Shown here in pieces: positions 6,598 through 15,076 of a stretch of 15,990 nucleotides of DNA. The stretch's first letter is position 1, and every line of letters begins with the position of its first letter. Source of the DNA: Pseudomonadota bacterium (GTDB lineage Bacteria; Desulfobacterota; Desulfobacteria; Desulfobacterales; Desulfobacteraceae); NCBI GenBank assembly GCA_018812385.1, contig JAHJDU010000151.1, forward strand, positions 1 to 15,990, written 5' to 3'. Below the pieces are notes generated by a model that had not been told where the DNA came from, made no database searches, and saw nothing but the letters and a program-made list of their open reading frames with translations. A program made the translations under genes and the position numbers.

Positions 6598-7785
6598 GTG
6601 GGCCTGCCAGAAAAAGAGATACAAACCATTCTCAGTGGTATCAAAGATTTTGTATTAATCATCTCCCCTGAAAAGGAGATCATGGAAACAAATGCGGCTT
6701 TTTTAAAACAATTGGGTTGTTCCAGAGAAGATGTCATCGGCCGCAAATGTTTTGAGGTATTAAAGGAAGACAAAAGGGAAACCAGTAATTGCCACAACAT
6801 ATGCCCCCTTGAAGAAGCCATCAAGAACAAAAGACATTGCCAGGTTGAACTGACAAGGCTGGACAGTACTGGCAAGCCCAGGCATACTGAAGTGACAGTA
6901 TTTCCCATCTGGGAAAAAACAGGAAAGATTGCCAAATTCATTGAAATCAGCCGGGATATTACCCAGCGCAAACTGGATGAAACAGTTCTTATCAAAAAGG
7001 TGGAAGAAAGAACCCTTCAGTTGAAAGAAAGCCATGAAAGGCTTCTTCACCAGGATAAAATGGCCTCTCTGGGTAAATTGTCCTCGTCTGTTGTCCATGA
7101 AATCAATAATCCTGTAGCCGGCATATTAAATCTTGTGCTGCTCAGCAAACGCATATTAAAAGAAGACGTTATTGATCAAAAAACCATTGATCTTTTTTTA
7201 AAATATCTGGAACTCATGGAGACGGAAACACGGAGGATAAGCCGTATTGTAAGCAACCTGCTGGTGTTTGCGCGCCAGTCAAAAATTGAACTGGTCAAAT
7301 TTGATCTCAATGATCTCATTGAACAGACCCTGATGTTAAATGCCAACCTTTTAAAATTAAACAACATCCATGTCTTAGAAGAACTTGAATACAACCTGCC
7401 CCTGATCAAAGGATCAGAGGACCAGTTAAAACAGGTGCTCATGAACCTGATTTCCAATGCAGTGGAAAGTATGGCAACCTCCGGGAAAAAGCGCCTGACC
7501 ATTAAAACTTTCAGCAAAAAAAATCAAGCCGCCATTGGGCTTAAGATTAAAGATACGGGGTCCGGCATTCCTAAAAATATTGTATCAAAAATTTTTGAGC
7601 CTTTTTTTACCACAAAGACAAAAGGCAAGGGTGTGGGCCTGGGACTTTCTGTGGTATATGGAATTATCCAGGACCACGGGGCCAAAATTTATGTAGATTC
7701 TACCCCTGGAAAGGGAACCTGTTTTTCAATAACCCTTTACAGGGAGATGGCACCTGAAAGAACTGAATCAAGCAGGGAGGGATAG
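6598..7785 (+). CDS. PAS-domain sensor histidine kinase
   Basis: 395 aa from GTG at 6598, chosen because AAGGG lies 7 nt upstream; the in-frame GTG at 6592 sits almost on that Shine-Dalgarno. Single PAS domain ~5-125 (SPEKEIMETNAAFLKQLGCS, then ISRDITQRKLDE), a coiled linker, HisKA with the phospho-acceptor in SSSVVHEINNP (H167), N box NLISNAVESM, G boxes DTGSGIP and GKGVGLGLSVV, and FEPFFTTK. No transmembrane segment, so a soluble cytoplasmic sensor. The PAS domain contains C65-H-N-I-C69-P, a paired cysteine that could bind a metal or cluster or act as a thiol switch. No receiver gene adjoins; the NtrC-type regulator at 2426 is the nearest and only candidate partner here. Divergent from the GcvH-like operon and closed by a terminator at 7771-7812. 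Confidence 0.92.
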   Translation: MGLPEKEIQTILSGIKDFVLIISPEKEIMETNAAFLKQLGCSREDVIGRKCFEVLKEDKRETSNCHNICPLEEAIKNKRHCQVELTRLDSTGKPRHTEVTVFPIWEKTGKIAKFIEISRDITQRKLDETVLIKKVEERTLQLKESHERLLHQDKMASLGKLSSSVVHEINNPVAGILNLVLLSKRILKEDVIDQKTIDLFLKYLELMETETRRISRIVSNLLVFARQSKIELVKFDLNDLIEQTLMLNANLLKLNNIHVLEELEYNLPLIKGSEDQLKQVLMNLISNAVESMATSGKKRLTIKTFSKKNQAAIGLKIKDTGSGIPKNIVSKIFEPFFTTKTKGKGVGLGLSVVYGIIQDHGAKIYVDSTPGKGTCFSITLYREMAPERTESSREG

Positions 7786-7812
7786 CCGTGAATCCCTAGT
7801 TGCTTTTTTTTT
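7771..7812 (+). terminator. Rho-independent terminator of the histidine kinase gene
   Basis: Stem AGGGAT (7778-7783) with ATCCCT (7792-7797), loop of 8, extended through a small internal loop by AGCA (7771-7774) with TGCT (7801-7804), and followed by nine T (7804-7812). The hairpin overlaps the kinase stop codon at 7783-7785 and separates the kinase from the TRAP operon. Confidence 0.7.
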
Positions 7813-7893
7813 CCAAACACGTTAATTTTCAAAAACAAATGATAAATTGCTGGCTATCAAACGTACCAAATAGATAAAGGGTTTGATTTATTG

Positions 7894-8793
7894 ATGATTC
7901 TACACCACATGGCGATCCATAATTTAAGACAATCCCTTTCAGCGATTGCTATCTTTATTTTTTGCATAATAAATCTTTTTTTATCATCAGGCTGTGCGAT
8001 CATTATGACATCTGCCACATCAGACATGATGGAAAATCTTTCCAATACAATTTTAAACAATGACGATTTACCCATGGTGAAAGCAGGAGCCCCGGCATAT
8101 TTGCTGATGATCGACAGTCTGATCAGCAAAGACCCGAAAAATAAAACTCTGCTGTCCACTGCTGCCATGTTGTACACAGCTTATGCTGATCTGTTTGTAA
8201 AAGACATGGACAGATCAAAAAAAATGGCTGAAAAAGCCTTGAATTATGCTAACCAGGCCATCTGCCTTGAAAAAAAAGATGCGTGCCAGCTTAAATCAGA
8301 AACATTTGAGAATTTTGAAAAGATCATTTCAAAGATGCAAAAAGAACATGTTCCCGCTCTTTTTACCCTGGGCAATGCATGGTCAGCCTGGATCATGGCC
8401 AATAAGAATGATTTTAATGCCATTGCAGACATGGCACATATTGAGTTGATCATGCAAAAAGTAATTGAACTTGATGAAGCGTATAAAGATGGCGCTGCAT
8501 ATCTCTATCTGGGAACATTGGCAACCTTGCTGCCGCCTGCTCTTGGCGGCAAACCAGAATTAGGAAAACAATATTTTGATAAGGCTGTCAACTTATCTAA
8601 GGGGAAAAACCTGATGACAAAGGTTGTTTTTGCAAAATTATATGCAAGGATGATATTTGACAGAAAACTTCATGATCAATTCCTAAAAGAGGTGATTGCT
8701 GCCGATCCCCATGTACCAGGATATACCCTTGTAAATACCTGGGCCCAAATACAGGCCAGAGAATTGATAAATAGTGCAGATGATTATTTTTAA
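7894..8793 (+). CDS. tatT: TatT-type TPR lipoprotein of a TRAP transporter
   Basis: About 299 aa. An N-terminal hydrophobic signal ends in LFLSSGC, a lipobox with Cys34, so the mature protein should be a lipoprotein facing the periplasm. The rest is helical with TPR-like repeats, including DAYKDGAAYLYLGTLATLLPPALGGKPELGKQYFDKAV, written here in parts: YLGTLATLLPPALGG and KQYFDKAVNLSKG. These match the TatT family (Treponema pallidum Tp0956), a trimeric TPR protein that associates with the TRAP binding protein. The gene is immediately upstream (23 nt) of dctP, as in TPR-associated TRAP operons. AAAGGG lies 12 nt before the ATG at 7894 and 9 nt before a TTG at 7891; the start is uncertain by a few residues. 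The role in ligand handling is inferred from the Treponema work. Confidence 0.85.
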   Translation: MILHHMAIHNLRQSLSAIAIFIFCIINLFLSSGCAIIMTSATSDMMENLSNTILNNDDLPMVKAGAPAYLLMIDSLISKDPKNKTLLSTAAMLYTAYADLFVKDMDRSKKMAEKALNYANQAICLEKKDACQLKSETFENFEKIISKMQKEHVPALFTLGNAWSAWIMANKNDFNAIADMAHIELIMQKVIELDEAYKDGAAYLYLGTLATLLPPALGGKPELGKQYFDKAVNLSKGKNLMTKVVFAKLYARMIFDRKLHDQFLKEVIAADPHVPGYTLVNTWAQIQARELINSADDYF

Positions 8794-8816
8794 AACTTGT
8801 TAAGCCGGAGATATCC

Positions 8817-9839
8817 ATGATTTTCCAAATCCTTAAACCTTTGATATTGATTTTGTTTGTTGTGTTCACAACAGATAATGCCTTTGCCGTCAGACTGAAA
8901 ATTGCCACCCTTTCACCAGAAGGCTCCATGTGGATGGAAAAAATGAACAAGGGCGCAGACATGGTGGCCCAAAAAACCGATAACCGTGTGACATTTAAAT
9001 TCTATCCCGGCGGTGTCATGGGCAATGATAAAACTGTTTTACAAAAAATCCGAATTGGTCAGTTACAAGGAGGAGCCGTTGTGGCTGGAAGCCTTTCCCA
9101 GTTTTTCCCGGCAAACCAGATCTATGCACAGCCTTTAAAATTTAAAAACCTGGAAGAAGTAGACTATGTCAGAAAACATATAGATCAATCTGTCATTGAC
9201 GGACTTGATAATGCCGGATTTGTGGCTTTCGGGATCATTGGCGGGGGATTTGCATACATTATGTCACAAAACCCAATTGAAACGGTACAGGATCTAAGAA
9301 ATCAGAAAGTATGGATTCCGGATAACGATAAAATCAGCCAGGATTCCATTAAGTCCTTTGGCGTCACACCCATTCCTTTATCCATTGCAGATGTTCGAAC
9401 CAGCCTCCAGACCGGTCTGATTAACACAGTGGCGACATCTCCTGTCGGGGCTGTTGTCCTGCAATGGCATACCCAGATTAAATATATAACAGACATACCC
9501 CTGATTTATCTTCATGCCGTTCTTGCCGTTGATAAAGAGGCGTTTTTAAAAATTGCTGAGCCGGATCGCAAAATTGTTACCCAGATCATGACCAAAGCAT
9601 TAAACGAAATTGATGTTCAGAACAGGGAAGATGATATCAATGCAATCCAGGCCTTAAAGAACAGGGGGGTAACATTTATTACACCTTCCAGGGACGCGCT
9701 GGGTGAATGGCAAGAAATAGCTGATATTGCATCAAAAAAAATGGTCGAATCCGGTATTCTTCCAAAGGATATGGTGGATCAACTGGATAAGCATCTTGCT
9801 GATTTTCATTCAAACACAAAAAACAAAAATGACCAGTAA
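8817..9839 (+). CDS. dctP: TRAP transporter solute-binding protein, DctP family (TatP type)
   Basis: 340 aa. Sec signal peptide: hydrophobic 8-17, then DNAFA with likely cleavage after residue 24. The mature start VRLKIATLSPEGSMW and the segments FYPGGVMGNDKTVLQKIRIGQ and IADVRTSLQTGLINTV (each part of the standard DctP fold) identify the family. It is a periplasmic receptor delivering ligand to DctQM. In typical carboxylate-binding members the segment reads KKxRVP with the Arg that salt-bridges the substrate (R147 in SiaP); here it is QKVWIPDND, so Trp166 replaces Arg. The usual DGxENP motif is NTVATSP. This suggests a ligand without the usual carboxylate clamp, possibly hydrophobic, as proposed for Treponema TatP. 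RBS CGGAG 8-9 nt before ATG; overlaps dctQ by 11 bp. Confidence 0.92.
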   Translation: MIFQILKPLILILFVVFTTDNAFAVRLKIATLSPEGSMWMEKMNKGADMVAQKTDNRVTFKFYPGGVMGNDKTVLQKIRIGQLQGGAVVAGSLSQFFPANQIYAQPLKFKNLEEVDYVRKHIDQSVIDGLDNAGFVAFGIIGGGFAYIMSQNPIETVQDLRNQKVWIPDNDKISQDSIKSFGVTPIPLSIADVRTSLQTGLINTVATSPVGAVVLQWHTQIKYITDIPLIYLHAVLAVDKEAFLKIAEPDRKIVTQIMTKALNEIDVQNREDDINAIQALKNRGVTFITPSRDALGEWQEIADIASKKMVESGILPKDMVDQLDKHLADFHSNTKNKNDQ

Positions 9840-10338
9840 AAAAGCAGGATTCCCTCAAAATATTGTTATGCTTCTTCAAAAAATTGAGGATGGTATTCTC
9901 GTCGGGCTTCTGCTTTTAATGATCTTTGTTGCCGTGTTGCAGATCTTCTTAAGAAATCTGTTTGATTCCGGAATTCTCTGGGGTGATCCCCTGGTCAGAA
10001 CACTGGTCCTGTGGATCGGTCTTATCGGTGCAATGGTTGCCAGCAGAAACAACCATCACATCAGTATTGATGTTATATCCCGCTTTCTTCCTGATCATTT
10101 AAAAAAACTGACAAATCTTATTATATATATTTTTACATCCCTGGTTTGTGCTGTTATGGCATACTATAGCCTTGTGTTTGTGATGATGGAAAGAAATGAC
10201 GGGGTTCTAGCATTTGCAAATATCCCGGCCTGGGTCTGTGAAAGCATTCTCCCGATATCATTTGCCATTATCAGTTTCAGGTACCTTTTATTTTCTTTCA
10301 CCAGCCTTTTCAAATTGTTTAAGCGCATCCCGCAATGA
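9829..10338 (+). CDS. dctQ: TRAP transporter small membrane subunit DctQ
   Basis: 169 aa from ATG at 9829, which overlaps the dctP stop by 11 bp; a more upstream in-frame ATG at 9727 would add a non-homologous stretch lying wholly inside dctP. Four hydrophobic segments (~21-42, 54-69, 91-112, 130-152). DctQ hallmarks are present: EDGILVGLLLLMIFVAVLQI in helix 1, WGDPLVRTLVLWIGLIGA, then SRNNHHISIDVISRFLP. It forms the inner-membrane complex with DctM and is co-translated with it through an ATGA overlap. Confidence 0.92.
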   Translation: MTSKKAGFPQNIVMLLQKIEDGILVGLLLLMIFVAVLQIFLRNLFDSGILWGDPLVRTLVLWIGLIGAMVASRNNHHISIDVISRFLPDHLKKLTNLIIYIFTSLVCAVMAYYSLVFVMMERNDGVLAFANIPAWVCESILPISFAIISFRYLLFSFTSLFKLFKRIPQ

Positions 10339-11615
10339 TAGCAATACTTATCGCCATATTGATTCTTTTTGCACTTTTAGGCGCACCTCTTTTTAGTATT
10401 ATCATTGTCGCTGCCATGGCAGGATTTTATTCTAGCGGTATTGATCTATCCGTCATGGCCATAGAGTTGTATCGCATAGCCGATACACCCATTCTCCTGG
10501 CTTTGCCCTTATTTACCTTTACCGGATATATTCTATCAGAGAGCAATACTTCAAAACGCCTTGTCAGGCTGACCCAGGCCTTTTTCGGATGGATGCCAGG
10601 AGGGCTTGCCATAGTTGCATTTATTGTCTGTGCTCTTTTTACAGCTTTTACAGGAGCCTCGGGTGTCACCATAGTCGCCATGGGAGCATTGTTGTATCCA
10701 GCACTGAAACAGGCGGGATATAAAGATAAATTCAGCCTTGGGCTTGTAACGACTTCCGGGAGCCTGGGACTTTTGCTTCCACCCTCCCTTCCCCTGATTC
10801 TCTATGGGATCATTGCCCAGCAGATGGGTGCAGGAGAAGGAATCTCCATTGAAAAATTATTTATTGCCGGTATTCTGCCGGCCCTTTTAATGATTCTCCT
10901 TCTATCCTTATGGAGTATCTGGGCCAATCGAAAAAATTCTATCCCCTTAATAACCTTTTCTTTTAAAAATGCCTTATCTGCTTCCAGGGAGGCCATCTGG
11001 GAAATCCCGCTGCCCATATTTGTATTTACAGGCATTTACACGGGCTTTTTTGCTGTTTCCGAGGCCGCTGCAGTAACTGCCATGTATGTCTTAATCGTGG
11101 AAGTTTTTATTTACAAAGAAATCCAGCTTTCCCAACTTGCTGCCATCATCAGGGAGTCAATGGTAATGGTGGGAGGAATTCTTTTAATACTGGGGGTTTC
11201 CCTTGGTTTTACAAATTTTCTGATTGATGCTGAAGTGCCCATGAAATTGTTTGAGATCTGTCAAACCTTTGTGAGCAGCAAACTTGTCTTTTTAATTCTT
11301 TTAAATATATTTCTTTTGATTCTCGGGGCCATGCTGGATATTTTTTCAGCCATTATTATCATGGTCCCTCTAATGCTGCCGATTGCATTGAAATATGGCG
11401 TTGATCCAGTTCATCTGGGCATTATTTTCCTTGCCAATATGCAGATCGGATATTTTACCCCACCTGTGGGGATGAATCTGTTTATCGCGGGATACAGGTT
11501 TAATAAGCCCATTATTGAAATTTATAAGGCCACCATTCCGTTTATGCTGGTATTGCTTCTGGCTGTTCTGATCATTACTTATTGGCCCTGGCTCAGCCTT
11601 GTTTTTATTTCTTAA
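10335..11615 (+). CDS. dctM: TRAP transporter large membrane subunit DctM
   Basis: 426 aa, the family's usual length, with about a dozen hydrophobic segments. Typical DctM motifs: ALPLFTFTGYILSES near 50-65, GASGVTIVAMGALLYPAL, the conserved TTSGSLGLLLPPSLPLILYG, and near the end ANMQIGYFTPPVGMNLF. It is the Na+-coupled translocation subunit. The start ATG overlaps the dctQ stop in ATGA. The stop overlaps the convergent glnE stop by 4 bp and no terminator is visible between them. Confidence 0.94.
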   Translation: MIAILIAILILFALLGAPLFSIIIVAAMAGFYSSGIDLSVMAIELYRIADTPILLALPLFTFTGYILSESNTSKRLVRLTQAFFGWMPGGLAIVAFIVCALFTAFTGASGVTIVAMGALLYPALKQAGYKDKFSLGLVTTSGSLGLLLPPSLPLILYGIIAQQMGAGEGISIEKLFIAGILPALLMILLLSLWSIWANRKNSIPLITFSFKNALSASREAIWEIPLPIFVFTGIYTGFFAVSEAAAVTAMYVLIVEVFIYKEIQLSQLAAIIRESMVMVGGILLILGVSLGFTNFLIDAEVPMKLFEICQTFVSSKLVFLILLNIFLLILGAMLDIFSAIIIMVPLMLPIALKYGVDPVHLGIIFLANMQIGYFTPPVGMNLFIAGYRFNKPIIEIYKATIPFMLVLLLAVLIITYWPWLSLVFIS

Positions 11616-14503
11616 TCAGCTAAATATTTATCATATATTTGGATAACATGATTTCTAATTTCTAAAAAATGGGCCTGGGGAATTTCAAGGCTCTTTTCCT
11701 GGAGATCAAGCCTGTGCATGGCCTTTCGCATGACAAGATAAGCGTTTTGAAGTCGTTCAGCCTCACATCCTGTTATAATCCCTTCTCCATCAAGACTCTC
11801 CAGAAGCCTCATATTATCTGTCCAAATGGTTAAATCCGGACAGGCGTGGGTATTTTTTAAAATTAAATATTGAACCAGAAACTCAATATCCACGATACTG
11901 CCCCTTGACTGTTTTAAATCAAAAAAATCTTTTTTGACCTTTAAGCGCTCAGCCCGCATCCGCTCCCGCATATCGCCGACGTCCTTCTTTAATGTCGCTG
12001 CATCCCTTTTCTCAGCCAGAACGTTCTTCCGGATCTCTTCGAACCTTGAACAAAGGGCTTTATCTCCGGCAACAGGTCTGGCCCGGATCAATGCCTGATG
12101 CTCCCATGTCCAGGCATCCACTTTCATATACTCTTCAAAGGCATCAATATGGGAAACAATCATCCCGGAATCACCACCCGGTCTCAACCTCATATCTGCA
12201 CCATACAATTTGCCTGCAGGCGTATGAATGGTTAAGGCATTGATAATTCTCTGGCCCAGATTTGAATAAAACCGGCTGGTATCAATGCTCTTTTCTTTTC
12301 CTTTTGTAACCCCTGAATCTGCCTTATGTAAAAAAACAATATCAATATCTGATTTATACCCCATTTCAAGTCCGCCTACCTTGCCATATGCGATAATGGC
12401 AAACCCGCAATGTTCAAGAGTGTCATCGGATAAACCCTGGGGAACTCCATATTTTTGTGTCACAATATTCCAGGCGATCTGAAGCACTTGAGTAAGAACG
12501 GTCTGGGCAATATAGGTCAGATGGTCACTGACTTTCATCAATGGATAATTTCCGCTCACATCTGCAGCAGCAACCCGTAAATAATTGATCTGCCTGAAAA
12601 TACACAATTCTTCAAGCAAAAACTCCAGATCTCCTGGGGGAATAGTGGCCATTCGAATTTCCATCTCTTTTTCCAGGGCTTGTTTGCCAGGCGGAGAATA
12701 CAGGGTATCAGGATGCATGAGCTCGTCCAGCAAAGCAGGATGGTTTGAAAGGAATGTAATGATCCAGGGGCTTTTCTTTGCAAGGGTGATTAATGTTTCA
12801 AGTGCTCTTTCGTTTTCCAGGAGCAAAGACAAATAGCAGGTTCTTCTCTCAATGGTGATGATCAGATCAATTAACTTTACAAAGACAGCATCAGGGTCAT
12901 TTTGCTGGCCAATCTTCTTGACCAGGACCGGAATCAGCCTTGCCAGCTTTTTCCTTCCATTGGGTGTCAGCCTCTTTGTATTTGGATGTTCTTCAAGGGA
13001 TCTTAAAATGCCCAATACCCTGTCAGGCTCTTTAAACCCACTGATGGCTACGGCATCTGTGACAAACTGGGGATCATTGATGTTGATCCATAACTCTTTA
13101 AGATCCTGAATCTCTTTGTCTGGTTTTTCTTGTTTTTCCGACACCAGCAATTGATTGAAATGATAGTGAACCTTTTGCATGTGATCATTTAAGGTTTTGA
13201 TAAAATCATCCCATGCCATATATCCCATGGAAAGTGCCAGGATTTTTCTTCTATCTTCTTTTTCAGGAATATCATGGGTTTGAAGATCTGCGTATGCCTG
13301 AAGCCTGTTTTCAACCATCCGCAAAAACACATAGGAGTCTTTCAGATCTTTTTTGGTTACATCATTGATGCAATTATGGGTTTGCAACAGATCCAGGACC
13401 TTTAAAATCTTTGGTTCCTGGAATTTAGGCTCCACACCGCCCCGGATCAGCTGAAACAATTGCCCGAAAAACTCTATTTCCCTTATGCCTCCGGCACCCA
13501 GCTTGATATTGTTTTTTAATTTTTTATTTTTTACCTGCAGGGTAATTCTGTGTTTCATATCCCGGAATGAGTCAAAAGACCCGTAATCAAAATACCGTCG
13601 GAAAATAAAAGAATTCAAAACCTTTAAAAGCTTAAGGCCGGCTTCAATGTCACCTGCAATCGGCCTTGCTTTTATCATGGCATATCTTTCCCATTCTCTT
13701 CCCTGGGCCTGATAATATTCTTCAAAGACAGAACTGCTCATCACCAGGGGGCCTCCATCACCATAGGGCCTTAACCGGGTATCGATCCTGTAAAAATTAA
13801 TTGCCTGGGAGCCTGGTGAAAAAAAACTTAAAACTCTGCGGCAGGCTTTTGTGAAAAACTCTTCATTGGAAATAATATTCTCCCCGTTTGTATACCCTGC
13901 CCTGGGATAGACAAAAATAAGATCAATATCTGAAGAAAAATTCAATTCCCCGGCACCTAACTTACCCATGCCCAGCACTATCATTCCTTGAAAATTTCCC
14001 TCGCTGTCCACAGGAACTCCATAGCTTTTACAAAGCTCTTCATAGATAACCTTTGTGGCCATATCTACAATGTCATCTGCAAGATTGGACAGATCGCAAA
14101 GTGTTTCCTCAAGCAAGGCTTTCCCTGTCAGGTCGCGCCATGCAATCCTGATGGTTTCATACACCTTTACCTGTAAAAGGAGTTCCTTGACCCTTTCCAC
14201 ATCCATATCAGTGACAATTTTTTTTTCAAGCTTTGCCTTATATGTATGATTTGAATAAGACTTGAAAAGATCTTTTGACTCGATAAGTGTTTCGAGGATA
14301 TCCGGATTTTTAATAAGGATTGATGTAATAAATTCGCTGAAAAGAAAAATTTTTATGAGATCAGATTTTAACTCCTGGGGCAGCTCAAGCTTCAGACCGG
14401 ATTTTTTCAGGCTTTCCTTAAAGGAATCAGCCCTGGTTGTTATTGTTTTAAAAAGCTGTTTATCAAGATCAGGGAACACCCTGTCAATTTCGTTATGGTC
14501 CAT
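11612..14503 (-). CDS. glnE: Bifunctional glutamine synthetase adenylyltransferase/deadenylase GlnE
   Basis: 963 aa (E. coli GlnE is 946). It attaches AMP to, and removes it from, a tyrosine of glutamine synthetase in response to PII and glutamine. Two nucleotidyltransferase domains are visible: N-terminal deadenylylase with GKLGAGELNFSSDIDLIF (~180-197), and C-terminal adenylyltransferase with YGKVGGLEMGYKSDIDIVF (~702-720). Each keeps the paired Asp of SDID. Further conserved segments are RIDTRLRPYGDGGPLV, GAGGIREIEFFGQLFQLIRG in the first half and DMRLRPGGDSG, RGSIVDIEFLVQYLIL in the second. Start ATG at 14503 has AGGCAGGG 5 nt upstream. No glnA or glnB is in the window. A candidate promoter and a terminator-like leader hairpin lie upstream. 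Confidence 0.96.
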   Translation of the reverse strand: MDHNEIDRVFPDLDKQLFKTITTRADSFKESLKKSGLKLELPQELKSDLIKIFLFSEFITSILIKNPDILETLIESKDLFKSYSNHTYKAKLEKKIVTDMDVERVKELLLQVKVYETIRIAWRDLTGKALLEETLCDLSNLADDIVDMATKVIYEELCKSYGVPVDSEGNFQGMIVLGMGKLGAGELNFSSDIDLIFVYPRAGYTNGENIISNEEFFTKACRRVLSFFSPGSQAINFYRIDTRLRPYGDGGPLVMSSSVFEEYYQAQGREWERYAMIKARPIAGDIEAGLKLLKVLNSFIFRRYFDYGSFDSFRDMKHRITLQVKNKKLKNNIKLGAGGIREIEFFGQLFQLIRGGVEPKFQEPKILKVLDLLQTHNCINDVTKKDLKDSYVFLRMVENRLQAYADLQTHDIPEKEDRRKILALSMGYMAWDDFIKTLNDHMQKVHYHFNQLLVSEKQEKPDKEIQDLKELWININDPQFVTDAVAISGFKEPDRVLGILRSLEEHPNTKRLTPNGRKKLARLIPVLVKKIGQQNDPDAVFVKLIDLIITIERRTCYLSLLLENERALETLITLAKKSPWIITFLSNHPALLDELMHPDTLYSPPGKQALEKEMEIRMATIPPGDLEFLLEELCIFRQINYLRVAAADVSGNYPLMKVSDHLTYIAQTVLTQVLQIAWNIVTQKYGVPQGLSDDTLEHCGFAIIAYGKVGGLEMGYKSDIDIVFLHKADSGVTKGKEKSIDTSRFYSNLGQRIINALTIHTPAGKLYGADMRLRPGGDSGMIVSHIDAFEEYMKVDAWTWEHQALIRARPVAGDKALCSRFEEIRKNVLAEKRDAATLKKDVGDMRERMRAERLKVKKDFFDLKQSRGSIVDIEFLVQYLILKNTHACPDLTIWTDNMRLLESLDGEGIITGCEAERLQNAYLVMRKAMHRLDLQEKSLEIPQAHFLEIRNHVIQIYDKYLAD

Positions 14504-14544
14504 TTATGCCCTGCCTTACAGGTTAAATCAATGGTGCCCGAATG

Positions 14545-14562
14545 AAAAAACCGCCAGGTTTT
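14545..14562 (-). terminator. Terminator-like hairpin in the glnE leader (possible attenuator)
   Basis: On the - strand AAAACC-TGGC-GGTTTT followed directly by TT: a 6-bp stem with a 4-nt loop and a six-T run that overlaps the 3' arm. It lies about 40 nt before the glnE start, downstream of the promoter candidate. No - strand gene upstream needs a terminator here. Arms ATGGTGC and GCACCAT flank it (14580-14586 and 14532-14538). Confidence 0.4.
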
Positions 14563-14580
14563 CAATCAAACACTGATAGC

Positions 14581-14609
14581 ACCATAGTATTGCCGACAAA
14601 TTTTATCAA
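14581..14609 (-). promoter_or_regulatory. Candidate sigma-70 promoter for glnE
   Basis: On the - strand TTGATA (-35, five of six matches), a 17-nt spacer and TATGGT (-10, four of six). It would start transcription near 14574, about 70 nt before the glnE ATG. The weak -10 box keeps confidence low. Confidence 0.35.
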
Positions 14610-14669
14610 GAACACAAATAGAAATACAGGGTGATCGCAAGTGGAATTAAAAAAAATAGTGACCAAACC

Positions 14670-14707
14670 ATTTGTCGAAAATGCCAGTCCTGGCATTTTC
14701 GACAAAT
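14670..14707. repeat. Perfect inverted repeat, 18-bp arms
   Basis: Arms ATTTGTCGAAAATGCCAG and CTGGCATTTTCGACAAAT are perfectly complementary around a 2-nt centre (TC). No T-run follows, so it is not a plain terminator. The similar text GTGACCA precedes this palindrome and the next one, suggesting one composite repeat unit. Confidence 0.85.
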
Positions 14708-14723
14708 AGAGCGATTCGTGACC

Positions 14724-14761
14724 ATTTGGCGGATTTGGCAATATTGCCAAATCCGCCAAAT
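14724..14761. repeat. Perfect 38-bp palindrome, 19-bp arms without spacer
   Basis: Arms ATTTGGCGGATTTGGCAAT and ATTGCCAAATCCGCCAAAT are exact reverse complements with no spacer. It is 16 bp from the first palindrome. Together they look like a REP-like or MITE-like dispersed element; copies elsewhere cannot be checked from one window. Confidence 0.85.
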
Positions 14762-15076
14762 ACTGAAAAATAGATTGCCTTTGTTTCAAATAAAAGTTTG
14801 AGGATAGTTGCAAATAGTTGTAACTTTTGGGGGTTAAAAAAATCCACATGCTTTTATAATCGGACTTATAGACATAGTCCACTGTTTGGGATCTTTAAGA
14901 TACCGATACAAATCAAAACATTTTCCCAATCAAAATTCGGATCATGTTTATGCAAGGATTGTTTGCTTTTGAGATAACCATATCTTGCGATCCAGAAGGT
15001 CCCAATTACACAAAAAAAATTGTTTTGTGCATTTTTAATATTTACCAGCTCAAGATAGCCAAATATGACGTAAGAC

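Noticed and set aside
9727..9828. Longer dctQ start at 9727
   Set aside because: The extra 34 residues are out-of-frame dctP sequence; ATG 9829 gives the normal DctQ length and a short translational-coupling overlap.
14670..14761. CRISPR array
   Set aside because: Only two different palindromes, no repeated repeat-spacer units, no cas genes.
14562..14882. 106-aa and overlapping 66-aa open frames on the - strand
   Set aside because: They run through both perfect palindromes, so their residues are dictated by the repeats; no family resemblance and no clear RBS.
15009..15040. CACAAAA/TTTTGTG hairpin followed by T-rich sequence as a terminator
   Set aside because: The stem is almost only A-T pairs and the local sequence is A+T-rich; too weak to list as a feature.
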